A stretch of 48,916 bases of DNA from Eubacteriales bacterium (GCA_030535295.1 JAUMXK010000003.1:1-48916), one strand, 5' to 3'. Shown: positions 1 through 9,366, counted from the stretch's first letter. The notes: a model not told the origin generated them from the sequence alone. A program made the numbers and translations.

Positions 1-242
1 TCCAATCACAAGGTTAGAGGGGGGTTTTTGTCTGATTTTGCTGTAAAACTTAAGTATTATACAATTTTCTGAAGATGGGTGCAATTTGTTTTTGGATTTG
101 ACTTCTTTTTGTAATATTTTTCATACGCCCTCTAAATTGAATAGATTTTCATCTTTATTCACCGCAATCATCCTAGTTATAATAAAATCCTATGCGCTAC
201 TTCTATGGCGCTGCCTTGTCCTTCCTCCCAAAGCCAAGTCAA

Positions 243-275
243 AAAACGAGAATGGCAAAGCACCATTCTCGTTTT
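243..275. terminator. Bidirectional intrinsic terminator
   Basis: Perfect 13-bp inverted repeat (AAAACGAGAATGG at 243-255, complement at 263-275) with a 7-nt loop and A/T tracts on both sides. It lies just downstream of the minus-strand gene ending at 289, which it probably terminates. The rest of bases 1-242 shows no convincing gene or other structure. Confidence 0.85.
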
Positions 276-288
276 CACAATTTGCTTT

Positions 289-1206
289 TTATTTTATTTT
301 CATTTTCACATTTTCCAAAACATAAAGATATCCAACTTCTTTCGTGCCTTTGATATCCAAAAGGATTTCAAAGGATTGCATTGTCCCAAGATTGTCGGTA
401 ATATCTTTCGGTAAGTTCATTTCGACTGGTTCAACACTCTTTGAATGGGCAGGCAGCCTTTCCGGACGGAAAGTTCCTTCTTTCACTGTGGTGCCGTTGT
501 ATATCATACCTTCCGCATCAATTTCAAGCGGACTGTCGGTATTATTTTCAATCATGACATAATACTTCTCTTTTCCATTGCCGGAAACTGTCAAATCCGG
601 AAGTAGTGAGATGACAATTTGTCCATTCTCAACACTTTCATTGACTACTTGCAGCTTATTGCGATATGGAGTTTCTCTGTCTGATTTGCCATAGTGATTG
701 GTACGGACATGGTATTCCCCATACGGTACATAATCCCCATTATAAACAATAAGTTGAAAATCCAGCTCTTCGATTTTTTCAATTTTAATCTCATGCAATA
801 GACTCTTGAGTGTTGCCTCGACTTTCATTTTCTGACCTTTGGCTATTCTCTCATGCATCGTGGCATCGACAACCAAGCCATTGACTTTTAAATAGTCGAA
901 ATAAAATTTGATTTCTCTGTCGGATTTATTTTCCACCTCAAAATTAATGGTATTTCCAAATGGAGATTTGCTCTTGTTAAAACCAAGGAATGTCGCTTTT
1001 ACTCCATTGTCATCAAAGAGAAGTTGCTCCTCTGCCTTTAAACTCTTATCCACTTCTGTATTTTTATCTGCCAAGATTGCCTTCTTTTGCTCAAAATGAA
1101 CTAAAGTCCCCACCGTCACTACACTGGAAACAAAGCCTAATACAATTGCAACAATCACCACAAGCAACCATAAAGCCTTGCTTGGCCTCTTTTCTTGATT
1201 ATGCAT
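289..1206 (-). CDS. Membrane-anchored protein of unknown function (tandem paralogue 1)
   Basis: 305 residues. One N-terminal transmembrane segment (about residues 13-33) follows a short basic stretch, so most of the protein should lie outside the membrane. Two successive beta-rich modules can be seen, each with an 'E-N-K/N-(S/T)-D' turn: ENKSD in the first and ENNTD in the second. These resemble the immunoglobulin-like modules of secreted Firmicute proteins. The motif DDNGVK precedes the first module. The next gene upstream encodes the same architecture with a matching DNGV motif, so the two are tandem paralogues in one operon, 10 bp apart. The ATG is preceded by GGAGG. I recognise no catalytic motif and assign no function. 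Confidence 0.85.
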   Translation of the reverse strand: MHNQEKRPSKALWLLVVIVAIVLGFVSSVVTVGTLVHFEQKKAILADKNTEVDKSLKAEEQLLFDDNGVKATFLGFNKSKSPFGNTINFEVENKSDREIKFYFDYLKVNGLVVDATMHERIAKGQKMKVEATLKSLLHEIKIEKIEELDFQLIVYNGDYVPYGEYHVRTNHYGKSDRETPYRNKLQVVNESVENGQIVISLLPDLTVSGNGKEKYYVMIENNTDSPLEIDAEGMIYNGTTVKEGTFRPERLPAHSKSVEPVEMNLPKDITDNLGTMQSFEILLDIKGTKEVGYLYVLENVKMKIK

Positions 1207-1216
1207 ATCACCCCTC

Positions 1217-2149
1217 CTACTTTAAAATGATTTCGTAAATTTGCTCGCTGATTTTTTGTCCACTTTCGGCAGACAAAGTTCCCATTAATATCGTCATCGG
1301 CTCGCCTGTTTCAGTTTTGCCTTGCAAGTCCAGGGTCGAAATAGCCATAAAGGATTTATACTTCACAGAATTAGCTTTTATCGTTTCCACATAGTTTACG
1401 ATTACATCTTTCAGCTCTCCTTGATTGACAGATCCTTCCTCTCCGTAATGAGAACTCAATACCAGAGAAACATCCTCATCCCTTCTATTTTCTATCAGTA
1501 AATAGAAACGATTATCCACGCCAAAAACCTTGCCGTCCTCTTTTACCAAACTGACCTTTACATCATTGTTATCAAATACCAACTCTATATTCGGCTGATT
1601 CTCCGGTAATTGTAACTTTTCCGCTCCGGGTAAGCTTACATCAATGATTTTTTCCGCTACAAATCCCTTATTTTCATGTCGTCGATTAAAAGGCACCTCA
1701 CTAAACAGAATATCACTTTGCACCCGAAGAAGTTTTTCATAGCCAAGGTTTTGAATGGCATAATTTCTGGCTTCAAATTTCACAACGATGGTTGAATTCG
1801 GCTCCACAGTTTGGTCGAAAAGACCGCTTGACTCCGAATAAATACCATTTAAGGATACATTTTCTGTATAGAGATAGTACAGTTTATCTGTTTTATTTTC
1901 GATTTCCAAATTGACATCAAAACCGAAATCGTTGTCCGCCAGACTCAACTGCTTGACCACCACTCCATTGTCATTGTAAAGGATTTTGCTATCCATTTTC
2001 AAATCTTTTTGTGTCTGCAATTTTTCCGCTTCATATTCGGACTTTCTTATCACTCCTATGGTATAAATCGCCACTAAACTAATCAGATAAGAAAGCAGAA
2101 AAAAGAAAAGAAAAGCATAGCGTTTTTTACTTAAAAAATATTTCATCAT
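1217..2149 (-). CDS. Membrane-anchored protein of unknown function (tandem paralogue 2)
   Basis: About 310 residues from the chosen start. The longest frame begins further upstream, but an adjacent ATG-ATG pair (2149 and 2146) follows GGGGG at 3-6 nt, so I start there. It has a basic N-terminus, a transmembrane segment at about residues 12-31, then two modules with the 'E-N-K-T-D' and 'E-N-R-R-D' turns and NDNGV/NNDVKV lead-ins. These match the downstream gene, so both likely arose by duplication. The operon promoter is inside the inverted repeat at 2217-2291. Function unknown; an envelope-associated role is inferred only from topology. Confidence 0.82.
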   Translation of the reverse strand: MMKYFLSKKRYAFLFFFLLSYLISLVAIYTIGVIRKSEYEAEKLQTQKDLKMDSKILYNDNGVVVKQLSLADNDFGFDVNLEIENKTDKLYYLYTENVSLNGIYSESSGLFDQTVEPNSTIVVKFEARNYAIQNLGYEKLLRVQSDILFSEVPFNRRHENKGFVAEKIIDVSLPGAEKLQLPENQPNIELVFDNNDVKVSLVKEDGKVFGVDNRFYLLIENRRDEDVSLVLSSHYGEEGSVNQGELKDVIVNYVETIKANSVKYKSFMAISTLDLQGKTETGEPMTILMGTLSAESGQKISEQIYEIILK

Positions 2150-2216
2150 ATTCCCCCTTTTGTGAGATGCTTTTTCGGTTTTTCCCAACAATAATCACCA
2201 TTTGGGTGACATCCGC

Positions 2217-2291
2217 AAACAATTTTTTTCCATCATTTGCAGTTTGCATTATATACAAATTTTATAGCGTTGTCTAGGAAAAAAATTGTTT
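2217..2291. repeat. Perfect 15-bp inverted repeat enclosing a promoter
   Basis: The left arm at 2217-2231 (AAACAATTTTTTTCC) is repeated as its exact reverse complement at 2277-2291, separated by 45 bp. The 45-bp interior holds a sigma-A-type promoter pointing at the 1217-2149 gene. The arms are AT-rich and there is no GC stem with a T-tract, so this does not look like an ordinary terminator of nfnB. Confidence 0.9.
2248..2276 (-). promoter_or_regulatory. Sigma-A promoter for the paralogous membrane-protein operon
   Basis: On the minus strand the -35 is TAGACA (2271-2276), the spacer is 17 bp and the -10 is TATAAT (2248-2253). The -35 touches one arm of the inverted repeat, and the other arm would be in the 5' untranslated region. 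The predicted start is near 2241, giving a leader of about 90 nt. Confidence 0.7.
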
Positions 2292-2319
2292 CATAAAAAT
2301 GTGTTTTTTTGGAAATTTC

Positions 2320-3708
2320 TTACTCCCCTTGTAATTTCTTATCAATCTCGATTGCCGCTTTTTTTCCGGCCCCCATTGCCAGAATAACTGTGGCCGCTCC
2401 GGTGACGACATCTCCTCCGGCATAGATATTCTCCATACTGGTCATACAGCTGGCTTCATCTACAACAATGCAGCCATGATGATTGGTTTCTATCTCCGGC
2501 TCTGCCCGCTTGATAATCGGATTGGGGGTTTGCCCGATAGCAATAATAACACTATCCATCGGCAAGATTTCCTCTGAGCCGGACAGCTCCACCGGTCTGC
2601 GCCTTCCACTGCTGTCAGGCTCTCCCAGTGCCATTCGTATAATCTCAACTCCTGTCACTTTGCCATCTTCCCCCAAAATTCTGGTCGGATTGGCCAAAAG
2701 ACAAAAATCTATGCCTTCTTCCTTGGCATGGTGAATTTCTTCCGCTCTCGCAGGAAGTTCCTCTTCGGAGCGCCTATAAATAATACTGACCTTGCCTGCC
2801 CCCAATCTTTTTGCAGTTCTGGCTGCATCCATTGCCACATTGCCGCCGCCAACCACCGCCACTCTGTCACCGGTCTTTATCGGTGTACCGATAGCATTTT
2901 TTTGGTATGCTTTCATTAAATTGACACGTGTAAGGAATTCATTGGCAGAATATACCCCATTTAGCGCTTCGCCGGGAATCCCCATAAACTTAGGAAGACC
3001 GGCACCGCTCCCCACAAACACAGCTTCAAATCCTTCTTCAAATAAATCGTCAAATAAAATTGACTGACCGACAATCACATTTTTATGAACCGTCACACCC
3101 ATCTCCAGGATTTTATCAATTTCATATTTCACTAATTTCTTTGGCAAGCGAAACTCCGGAATGCCATATACCAATACACCGCCAAGCTCGTGCAATGCTT
3201 CAAAAATTGTAACCTCATACCCCATTTGTGCCAACTCATTGGCGCAGGTCATACCGGCCGGGCCGGAACCGACAACGGCGACTTTTCTGCCGTTTTTTTC
3301 TATTTGCACTGTAGGAACCAAGCCATTTACTCGCACATAATCAGCTACAAATCGCTCCAATCTTCCAATGGCTACTGGCTCTCCATTTTTCCCACGAACA
3401 CAGAGTTTTTCGCATTGATTTTCTTGCGGGCAAACTCTGCCTGTAATTCCGGGCAAGCGATTTTGAGTAGCAATCACCTCATAAGCAGCAAGAACATCTC
3501 CCTCAACCAAAGCATGAATGAACTCAGGAATCGGCACACTAACCGGACACCCCTCTATACAGGGCTTATGCTTACAATTGAGGCAGCGTCTTGCTTCTTC
3601 TTGCGCCATTTCCAGGCTATATCCCAAGGTAACTTCTTCAAAGTTTTGATTTCGGATATCTGCCTCTTGCTCCGGCATTGCCACCTTTGTCTTTGATTTA
3701 TTAATCAC
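2320..3708 (-). CDS. nfnB: NADH-dependent ferredoxin:NADP+ oxidoreductase, large subunit NfnB (GltD-like)
   Basis: 462 residues from a GTG start. It belongs to the glutamate synthase small-subunit family and carries two [4Fe-4S] clusters, FAD and an NADP(H) site. Visible motifs: Cys 42/45/50/54 and Cys 93/99/103 for the clusters, GSGPAG at about 147-152 for FAD, GGGNVA at about 287-292 for the nucleotide, and the C-terminal 'YAGGDVVTGAATVI' FAD signature. The GTG at 3708 overlaps the nfnA stop as GTGA and is preceded by GGGGGGA. The longest frame starts at 3729 without a better site. With NfnA it forms the bifurcating complex linking ferredoxin and NADH to NADPH. GltD of glutamate synthase is the alternative, but the partner here is NfnA, not GltB. 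Confidence 0.92.
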   Translation of the reverse strand: MINKSKTKVAMPEQEADIRNQNFEEVTLGYSLEMAQEEARRCLNCKHKPCIEGCPVSVPIPEFIHALVEGDVLAAYEVIATQNRLPGITGRVCPQENQCEKLCVRGKNGEPVAIGRLERFVADYVRVNGLVPTVQIEKNGRKVAVVGSGPAGMTCANELAQMGYEVTIFEALHELGGVLVYGIPEFRLPKKLVKYEIDKILEMGVTVHKNVIVGQSILFDDLFEEGFEAVFVGSGAGLPKFMGIPGEALNGVYSANEFLTRVNLMKAYQKNAIGTPIKTGDRVAVVGGGNVAMDAARTAKRLGAGKVSIIYRRSEEELPARAEEIHHAKEEGIDFCLLANPTRILGEDGKVTGVEIIRMALGEPDSSGRRRPVELSGSEEILPMDSVIIAIGQTPNPIIKRAEPEIETNHHGCIVVDEASCMTSMENIYAGGDVVTGAATVILAMGAGKKAAIEIDKKLQGE

Positions 3709-4526
3709 ACACGTCCCCCCAGTCTGCACTTATGTTCCTCTTCCTTAAAGAAACCCTGTCTTTGCATTAACTCATCAAATTCTACCAAAAATCCGTCAAA
3801 ATCGGGTCCATCTACACAGGAAAACTTGGTTTTCCCATCCACTTTTACCCGGCAACAGCCACACATACCGGTGCCGTCAATCATAATCGGATTTAAGGAC
3901 ACATTGGTTTTTAAATCTATCGGCTTGGTGATATCCACCACCGATTTCATCATGATCAAAGGCCCAATGGCTATAACTTCATCGTATTGTATGCCCTTTT
4001 CCAGTAAATCTTTCAAAATGTCCGTGACAAAGCCCTGATGACCTGCTGAACCGTCATTCGTCGCCAGATAAACATTATCCGCAAAATTTTCAAAGTCTTC
4101 TTGCAATAAAATCAATTCCTTTGTTCTGGCTCCAATAATAACATCTACCGTTACGCCTTGCTTTTTCAATTCACGCAGCTGCGGATAAAGAGGAGCTGCT
4201 CCGACTCCACCGGCAATTCCCAGTACTCTTGTCTTGGCATGAAGCTGTGCAGGCTGCCCCATCGGCCCTGCCACTTCCTTAATATAGTCGCCCTCTTCTA
4301 GTAATGCCAACTCTTCCGTGGAACGCCCTACAATTTGGTATATCAAGGTAATACTTCCCTTTTCTCTATCTGCATCTACTATCGTAAGAGGAACTCTTTC
4401 CCCATCTTCTTTCGGTATCACAATGACAAACTGCCCAGGCTTACACCTTTTGGCCACAAAAGGGGCTTCTACCCGAATCAGGTCAACCAATTCACTTTTT
4501 CTTTGCTTTTCGATAATTCTATACAT
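3705..4526 (-). CDS. nfnA: NADH-dependent ferredoxin:NADP+ oxidoreductase, small subunit NfnA
   Basis: 273 residues, of the ferredoxin-NADP reductase / dihydroorotate dehydrogenase electron-transfer subunit (PyrK) superfamily. It has an FAD-binding barrel (GQFVIVIP, RVPLTI), a nucleotide motif GIAGGVGAAPLYP at about 103-115, and a C-terminal [2Fe-2S] region CGCC (222-225) with Cys237. It is co-transcribed with nfnB, overlapping by 4 bp. PyrK is the main alternative, but the GltD-like neighbour settles it. A weak promoter (-10 TATACT at 4552-4557) lies upstream. Confidence 0.92.
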   Translation of the reverse strand: MYRIIEKQRKSELVDLIRVEAPFVAKRCKPGQFVIVIPKEDGERVPLTIVDADREKGSITLIYQIVGRSTEELALLEEGDYIKEVAGPMGQPAQLHAKTRVLGIAGGVGAAPLYPQLRELKKQGVTVDVIIGARTKELILLQEDFENFADNVYLATNDGSAGHQGFVTDILKDLLEKGIQYDEVIAIGPLIMMKSVVDITKPIDLKTNVSLNPIMIDGTGMCGCCRVKVDGKTKFSCVDGPDFDGFLVEFDELMQRQGFFKEEEHKCRLGGRV

Positions 4527-4714
4527 ACATACTCCTTTTGTCTTTTGAGTAAGTATATCATAAGCACGGAAATATGAAAAGATGAAAACGAATCATTTGC
4601 AAAGTCCGGTCAAATCTGTTAAAATTAGCAAAAGATAAAGATTTTCATTTGAAGTATACAAAAGGAAAATTCCCCAGAAAATAGGGATGATTCTTTTTGT
4701 CAGTCGAGGTAACT

Positions 4715-6169
4715 ATGGGACAATATTTTACAGCATTTACAATTAATTTTTCCACTTTAATCATTATCAATTTAATCTTGTCTTCCGTGGTGGTATTATT
4801 GGAAAACAAAAGACCGACCTCTGCCTTAGCATGGCTTTTTTTCTTGAACCTTTTTCCGATTATCGGCTTTCTTTTTTACATCCTGTTATCCGAAAATATT
4901 TCCAGAAGAAAAATTTTCTCGTATACCGTACACGAAAGTAATATATTTAATGAAATTCTGACCACTCAGTACCATGATTTTAAATTGGGGAATTTTGAGT
5001 TTGCCGATAAGGGAATGGAACAATATCGAGAAATGATTCTTTTCCACAATCGTTTAAGCGAAGCTTTTTACTCTCAAAACAATGAAATCCGTTTTTTCTA
5101 TGACGGTCAGTCTAAATTTGACGCATTGTTTGAAGATATTCGCAATGCCAAGCATCACGTGCATTTGCTTTATTACATAGTAAAATCCGACAAAATCAGT
5201 ACCAAACTGGTAAACCTGCTTTGCGAGAAAGCGGCAGAAGGAGTAGAGATTCGCTTTTTAATCGACCATGTCGGCGGCAGAAAATTATCTCATAAACTCA
5301 TACACAAGATGGAAAATGCCGGTGTAAAACTGAGTTTCTTTTTCCCATCGAAACTGAAATTTATCAACTTCAAAGCAAATTACCGTAATCATAGAAAACT
5401 TGTGGTAATTGACGGCGATATCGGCTATACCGGTGGAATGAATATCGGTGACGAATACATCTATTCCAGACGTTTCAAAAAATGGCGGGATACTCATATG
5501 CGAATTATCGGAGATGCGGTCATCGCCTTACAAATGCGCTTTGTTTTGGATTGGCGTGCAGCCAGTCAAGAATTTGTCTTAATCGATACAAAGTATATGC
5601 ACTTGTCTAAGGCTGCCAACAAAACCGGAATGCAAATTGTCAGCTCCGGCCCAGATGATATCAACGACCAAGTAAAACAAGGCTTTTTGAAAATCATCAA
5701 TGAAGCCAAAGAATACATTTATATACAAACGCCTTATTTTATTCCGGATTCGAGTATTACTGATGCGCTTAGCATCGCAGCTGCCTCCGGCATTGATGTC
5801 CGCATTATGATACCCAATAAGCCTGACCATCCTTTTGTTTATACGGCTACCAAAGCATATTGTATGGATATGCTGGAATACGGCATCAAAGCTTATACCT
5901 ATGAAGAAGGTTTTATGCATTCTAAAATGATTGTCAGCGACAATGCCATTGCCTCTGTCGGTACCTGTAATTTTGATATTCGCAGTTTCCGCTTGAACTT
6001 TGAGGTCAATGCCTTTATTTACGACATGGAAGTGGCAATGGAATTACGAAGACAGTTCGAAAAGGACATGGAAAAATCCATAGAAATCACCCTTGAAGAT
6101 GTAAAAAATCAAAGTATTTTTTCTCGTTTCCGCTCTGCGGTTGCAAGGCTCTTCAGTCCGGTGCTGTAG
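4715..6169 (+). CDS. cls: Cardiolipin synthase
   Basis: 484 residues. It makes cardiolipin from two phosphatidylglycerol molecules at the membrane. Two N-terminal hydrophobic segments are followed by two phospholipase-D HKD motifs, HRKLVVID with the GGMN tail and HSKMIVSD with the GTCNFD tail. The whole matches the usual bacterial Cls layout and length. The longest frame begins with TTG at 4697, but the ATG at 4715 has GAGGT at proper spacing and is preferred. It is divergent from nfnA and followed by the YprB-like gene on the same strand 62 bp on. Confidence 0.95.
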   Translation: MGQYFTAFTINFSTLIIINLILSSVVVLLENKRPTSALAWLFFLNLFPIIGFLFYILLSENISRRKIFSYTVHESNIFNEILTTQYHDFKLGNFEFADKGMEQYREMILFHNRLSEAFYSQNNEIRFFYDGQSKFDALFEDIRNAKHHVHLLYYIVKSDKISTKLVNLLCEKAAEGVEIRFLIDHVGGRKLSHKLIHKMENAGVKLSFFFPSKLKFINFKANYRNHRKLVVIDGDIGYTGGMNIGDEYIYSRRFKKWRDTHMRIIGDAVIALQMRFVLDWRAASQEFVLIDTKYMHLSKAANKTGMQIVSSGPDDINDQVKQGFLKIINEAKEYIYIQTPYFIPDSSITDALSIAAASGIDVRIMIPNKPDHPFVYTATKAYCMDMLEYGIKAYTYEEGFMHSKMIVSDNAIASVGTCNFDIRSFRLNFEVNAFIYDMEVAMELRRQFEKDMEKSIEITLEDVKNQSIFSRFRSAVARLFSPVL

Positions 6170-6231
6170 CGAATTTTCCAAGTTTTCTTTTAGAAGGATA
6201 TATGCCGGCATTCCCCCTTTAGGAGTAGACT

Positions 6232-7302
6232 ATGATTCAAAAAACAAAAAAAATCGAAGAATTAGCCGGAGCTTATCCGGAAATTTCTCTTCCAAAGCCA
6301 AAATTTCACAATTGTAATCCTCTTTATATTGATATTGAAACAACGGGCTTTTCTCCTCAAAATGGTATGATTTACGCCATTGGCCTGATTTATCAAAAGC
6401 AAGGGGGCTATTATTTTCATCAGCTTTTTGCAGATGAAAGCTATGAAGAAGACAATATGCTGATTGCTCTGGAAGAAATCATACAGGAACATAAGATTGA
6501 CTTACTAGTCCATTTTAACGGTCAATATTTTGACATTCCTTTTTTGAAAGGGCGGTACCTTCAAACCTGCCTGATGACCAGTCTGGGAGAACTCCCGCAG
6601 TTTGACTTTTATCTGCAATGGAAAAAAATCAAAGCCTATTTTGACTTGCCGAACGCCAAATTAAAGACCATTGAAAAACTTTTAAAACTGAAACGGGATG
6701 ATCAAATGGACGGCGGACAGTTGATTCATATCTATCACCGCTACTTAAACGGAGAAAAAGATTTACTGCCATATTTACTTTTACACAATGAAGAAGACTT
6801 ACTGGCTACCTTTTTGCTCGGACACTTGATTCCTTTTTTGGAAGACATGGATTTATCCCATTCTTTGTTGCCTTATTTTCTGGACTTCCCGGAAATCGAA
6901 AAACATCATGCCAATGGCGAAATTTTGTTTCTCAATGCCGATTGGCAAAAATACCTTTATGAAAATTTTGACAGTCGCTTTTTCAGCCCACTATTGGAAG
7001 AAAGTTATTTAAGGCGCTATCCGCTTTATGAAACCGAGCTTTTCCACTTTTTCAGTGATTGGGAAAATTATATCTATCTTCCGAAAGAAGACACAGCCAT
7101 TCACCACAGTGTCGCACAGTATGTTGAGCCGGCTTTCCGAAAAAAAGCCACCAAGAAAACGGCATATATCAGAAAAAAAGATATTTTTGTAGAAGTTCCG
7201 CCTTCTGCCATCCCCTATTTCTCTGAAAGTCAATTATTTCAAAGAACATACTCCGAAAAAAAACGGTATTTGGCACTGGCGGAAATGGAAAAATACTGGT
7301 AA
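6232..7302 (+). CDS. yprB: YprB-like ribonuclease H-fold exonuclease
   Basis: 356 residues. The N-terminal half is an RNase H-like (DEDD exonuclease-type) domain of the YprB family: IDIETTGF holds the first acidic pair, VHFNGQYFDIPFL follows, and HNEEDLLATFLL carries the last acidic residues. The C-terminal part (after about residue 220) is not recognised. In Bacillus the yprB gene lies next to the yprA helicase; no such helicase is seen here. The start is supported by GGAG six bases before ATG. The substrate is not shown by the sequence. Confidence 0.75.
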   Translation: MIQKTKKIEELAGAYPEISLPKPKFHNCNPLYIDIETTGFSPQNGMIYAIGLIYQKQGGYYFHQLFADESYEEDNMLIALEEIIQEHKIDLLVHFNGQYFDIPFLKGRYLQTCLMTSLGELPQFDFYLQWKKIKAYFDLPNAKLKTIEKLLKLKRDDQMDGGQLIHIYHRYLNGEKDLLPYLLLHNEEDLLATFLLGHLIPFLEDMDLSHSLLPYFLDFPEIEKHHANGEILFLNADWQKYLYENFDSRFFSPLLEESYLRRYPLYETELFHFFSDWENYIYLPKEDTAIHHSVAQYVEPAFRKKATKKTAYIRKKDIFVEVPPSAIPYFSESQLFQRTYSEKKRYLALAEMEKYW

Positions 7303-7321
7303 AAAAATAAAGACTAAAAAT

Positions 7322-7407
7322 AAAAAACTCTATCCTATATTCGTCTTTCTGTAAAGATGCTTTCAAAAATCGTTACAGGAAACCCGTGATTTAGGATAGA
7401 GTTTTTT
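7322..7407. terminator. Long-loop bidirectional terminator
   Basis: Perfect 16-bp inverted repeat (7322-7337 against 7392-7407) with A/T tracts at both outer ends, between two convergent genes. The 54-nt loop contains an inner CTGTAA/TTACAG stem. The position fits a shared terminator for the YprB-like and GH20-like genes. The loop is longer than usual. Confidence 0.75.
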
Positions 7408-7477
7408 CGTTGGTAAATGAATTAATTCCTCAGCCTATTCATTTCTTACTTCTTAATTCATCTTATTCTTGATAATC

Positions 7478-9328
7478 TTAACTTCTCAATAAATCTCCAT
7501 AGAAGTTCATAAAGGCTTGCATCCGGTAAAGCTCTGAATCTCTGCTCATGCTGCGGTAGATTTGCTTGTAGTAGTAAAACCATGTATCCAGCTCAGCTGC
7601 AATCTGTTTGCCGTTCGCACCGGATTTGAATTCCATCATCAAATCTTTTTGGGCCACGTACTTACCGACCAGATTGATCACACGTATTCCTTCCACAGAT
7701 ACTAGGTAAGGATACAGCATGGCTCTCTTTTCTGCCGGCAAATGCTGCGCAATTTCGTAGAGCTTATTTTTTATTTGCAGAAGATTTTCACATTTTTCTT
7801 CCACATCTTTTAACAGCTCAATATTGTCACGAATGAATTGTTGCTGGAACTCCGGCTTACTTGCCACTCCCATTTCCAATTCCGCATAATGACAAAAGCT
7901 TTGCCAGGAATACGCCGTATTGTGTCTGACTTCATCAATCACCGCCAGGAGCTTTTCCGAAGTATCTCCAAAGGCAATTTTGGAAATCTGCTGATTGATT
8001 TCCTCATATTCGGGCACCTCATGATTCCAGGAGAAGGCCGCTCCGTAAATCATACCCACCAAGCTGAAATCCGGATGGTTGACATGCAGGAAATCACCCC
8101 AGTCGGTATTCAAAAGGCCAATGGCACCGTATTTTTGAGCGTGCTGCGCCATCAGTTTGATGTTGTTGTAGGAATTCCAGTTGAGATTAACAATCTCATT
8201 CCAACCGCAGCAGCCCGGACAGCAATACTGGGTGGCACCAGCTTCTGCCATTTTCATGGTTTCATAATCCCTTTGATTGATGGCATAGCCCCAGGTCAGG
8301 CAAATGGTTTCCTCCGGCAATTCCTTGATCAATTCAGGGAAGCCGACAATCACATCTCCCCAGAACATCGGTCTGCGGCCATTTTCAACCAAAAACTCTG
8401 CCAATTCTTTGACATACTCAATATAAAGACGGCTCTTTCCTACCTTTTCTGCCTTTTCCTTGCTTTTTCCGGTGCCAAGGTCAAAGGTTTCGTCGGCACA
8501 GATATTAAATTGTCTGGAAGCAAACAGTCCCATAAATTCAGAAATCATATCCTTGATTAGGGCCATGCTTTCCGGATTGGTCACGTCCACGGTGTGATGC
8601 TGCATTCTACCCAGCACGGAAAACGGCTTTTGGTCGGAATCTTCCAGCTCACACAAATGCTTATATTCCTTGGTGGAAAGGAGTTTGTATAAATGCCCGA
8701 AGCTGGAAAGTGACGGCACCATTTCAATTCCACGTTCCATACAGTATTGGTCAAGCTCCATAATATCCTTTGCGGTATATGGGGTATCATCTCTCCACAG
8801 CTCGGTCAAATCCCGGAACAAATAGCTGTGTTCAATGTATAATTGGAATTGATTGATTTTGTAGTATGCCAATTGGTCAATCCACTTTTTGATCCACTCT
8901 ACCTTTGGAATACGGCCTCTGGTCACGTCCATATAGTGTCCACGGTTTGCCATGGTCGGGAAATCCACGATTTTTACTCTTGGAAAAGCGGCACCCGTTT
9001 GACTGACGATTTGCAAAATGGTTTGCATACCATGCCAAAGTCCTTTTTTATCACCTTTTAAGACAATGTTGTCGCCGGTGCTGTCCAGCTCATAGGATTC
9101 TTCTTTTCTGTCATTGTCCAAAAGGAAAAGCATATCGCCTTTTTTGCTTTTGTGCTTGGAAACCAGAAGCGGATAGCCCAATTGGCCTTCCAGCTTTTCC
9201 AAAAACAATAAGACTTGCTTGTTTAAAAGGCTGTCACATTCTTTATCCAGGCAAAGATAGCTGTCAAAGGCAATAATATGAGAACCTTCAAAAGTTTCGA
9301 TGTTTTGCGGTTTTGGTACTAAATACAT
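7478..9328 (-). CDS. Glycoside hydrolase family 20-like beta-N-acetylhexosaminidase
   Basis: 616 residues. The opening 'LVPKPQNI' and an N-terminal GH20b-like domain lead into a TIM-barrel with RGHYMDVTRGRIP (about 129-141) and the catalytic Asp279-Glu280 pair in NICADET, as expected for GH20 enzymes that cleave terminal N-acetylhexosamines by substrate-assisted catalysis. No signal peptide is visible, so it is probably cytoplasmic and acts on imported oligosaccharides or recycled wall fragments. The ATG has AGGAGG. It sits just after a terminator-like hairpin (9350-9366) with little room for its own promoter. The substrate is inferred from the family. Confidence 0.85.
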   Translation of the reverse strand: MYLVPKPQNIETFEGSHIIAFDSYLCLDKECDSLLNKQVLLFLEKLEGQLGYPLLVSKHKSKKGDMLFLLDNDRKEESYELDSTGDNIVLKGDKKGLWHGMQTILQIVSQTGAAFPRVKIVDFPTMANRGHYMDVTRGRIPKVEWIKKWIDQLAYYKINQFQLYIEHSYLFRDLTELWRDDTPYTAKDIMELDQYCMERGIEMVPSLSSFGHLYKLLSTKEYKHLCELEDSDQKPFSVLGRMQHHTVDVTNPESMALIKDMISEFMGLFASRQFNICADETFDLGTGKSKEKAEKVGKSRLYIEYVKELAEFLVENGRRPMFWGDVIVGFPELIKELPEETICLTWGYAINQRDYETMKMAEAGATQYCCPGCCGWNEIVNLNWNSYNNIKLMAQHAQKYGAIGLLNTDWGDFLHVNHPDFSLVGMIYGAAFSWNHEVPEYEEINQQISKIAFGDTSEKLLAVIDEVRHNTAYSWQSFCHYAELEMGVASKPEFQQQFIRDNIELLKDVEEKCENLLQIKNKLYEIAQHLPAEKRAMLYPYLVSVEGIRVINLVGKYVAQKDLMMEFKSGANGKQIAAELDTWFYYYKQIYRSMSRDSELYRMQAFMNFYGDLLRS

Positions 9329-9349
9329 ATTTTCCTCCTAAAAAGAAAA

Positions 9350-9366
9350 GGGCCCAAACGGGCCCC
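9350..9366 (-). terminator. Terminator/attenuator hairpin between cheR and the GH20-like gene
   Basis: GGGCCC at 9350-9355 and 9360-9365 form a 6-bp GC stem with a 4-nt loop. On the minus strand it is followed by TTTTCTTTTT, only about 10 nt before the GH20 ribosome binding site. It can terminate cheR, or act as a leader attenuator if the GH20-like gene is transcribed from upstream. Confidence 0.75.

Noticed and set aside
7838..8560. 240-codon plus-strand open frame
   Set aside because: It is antisense to the catalytic part of the GH20-like gene and lacks a ribosome binding site or family motif.
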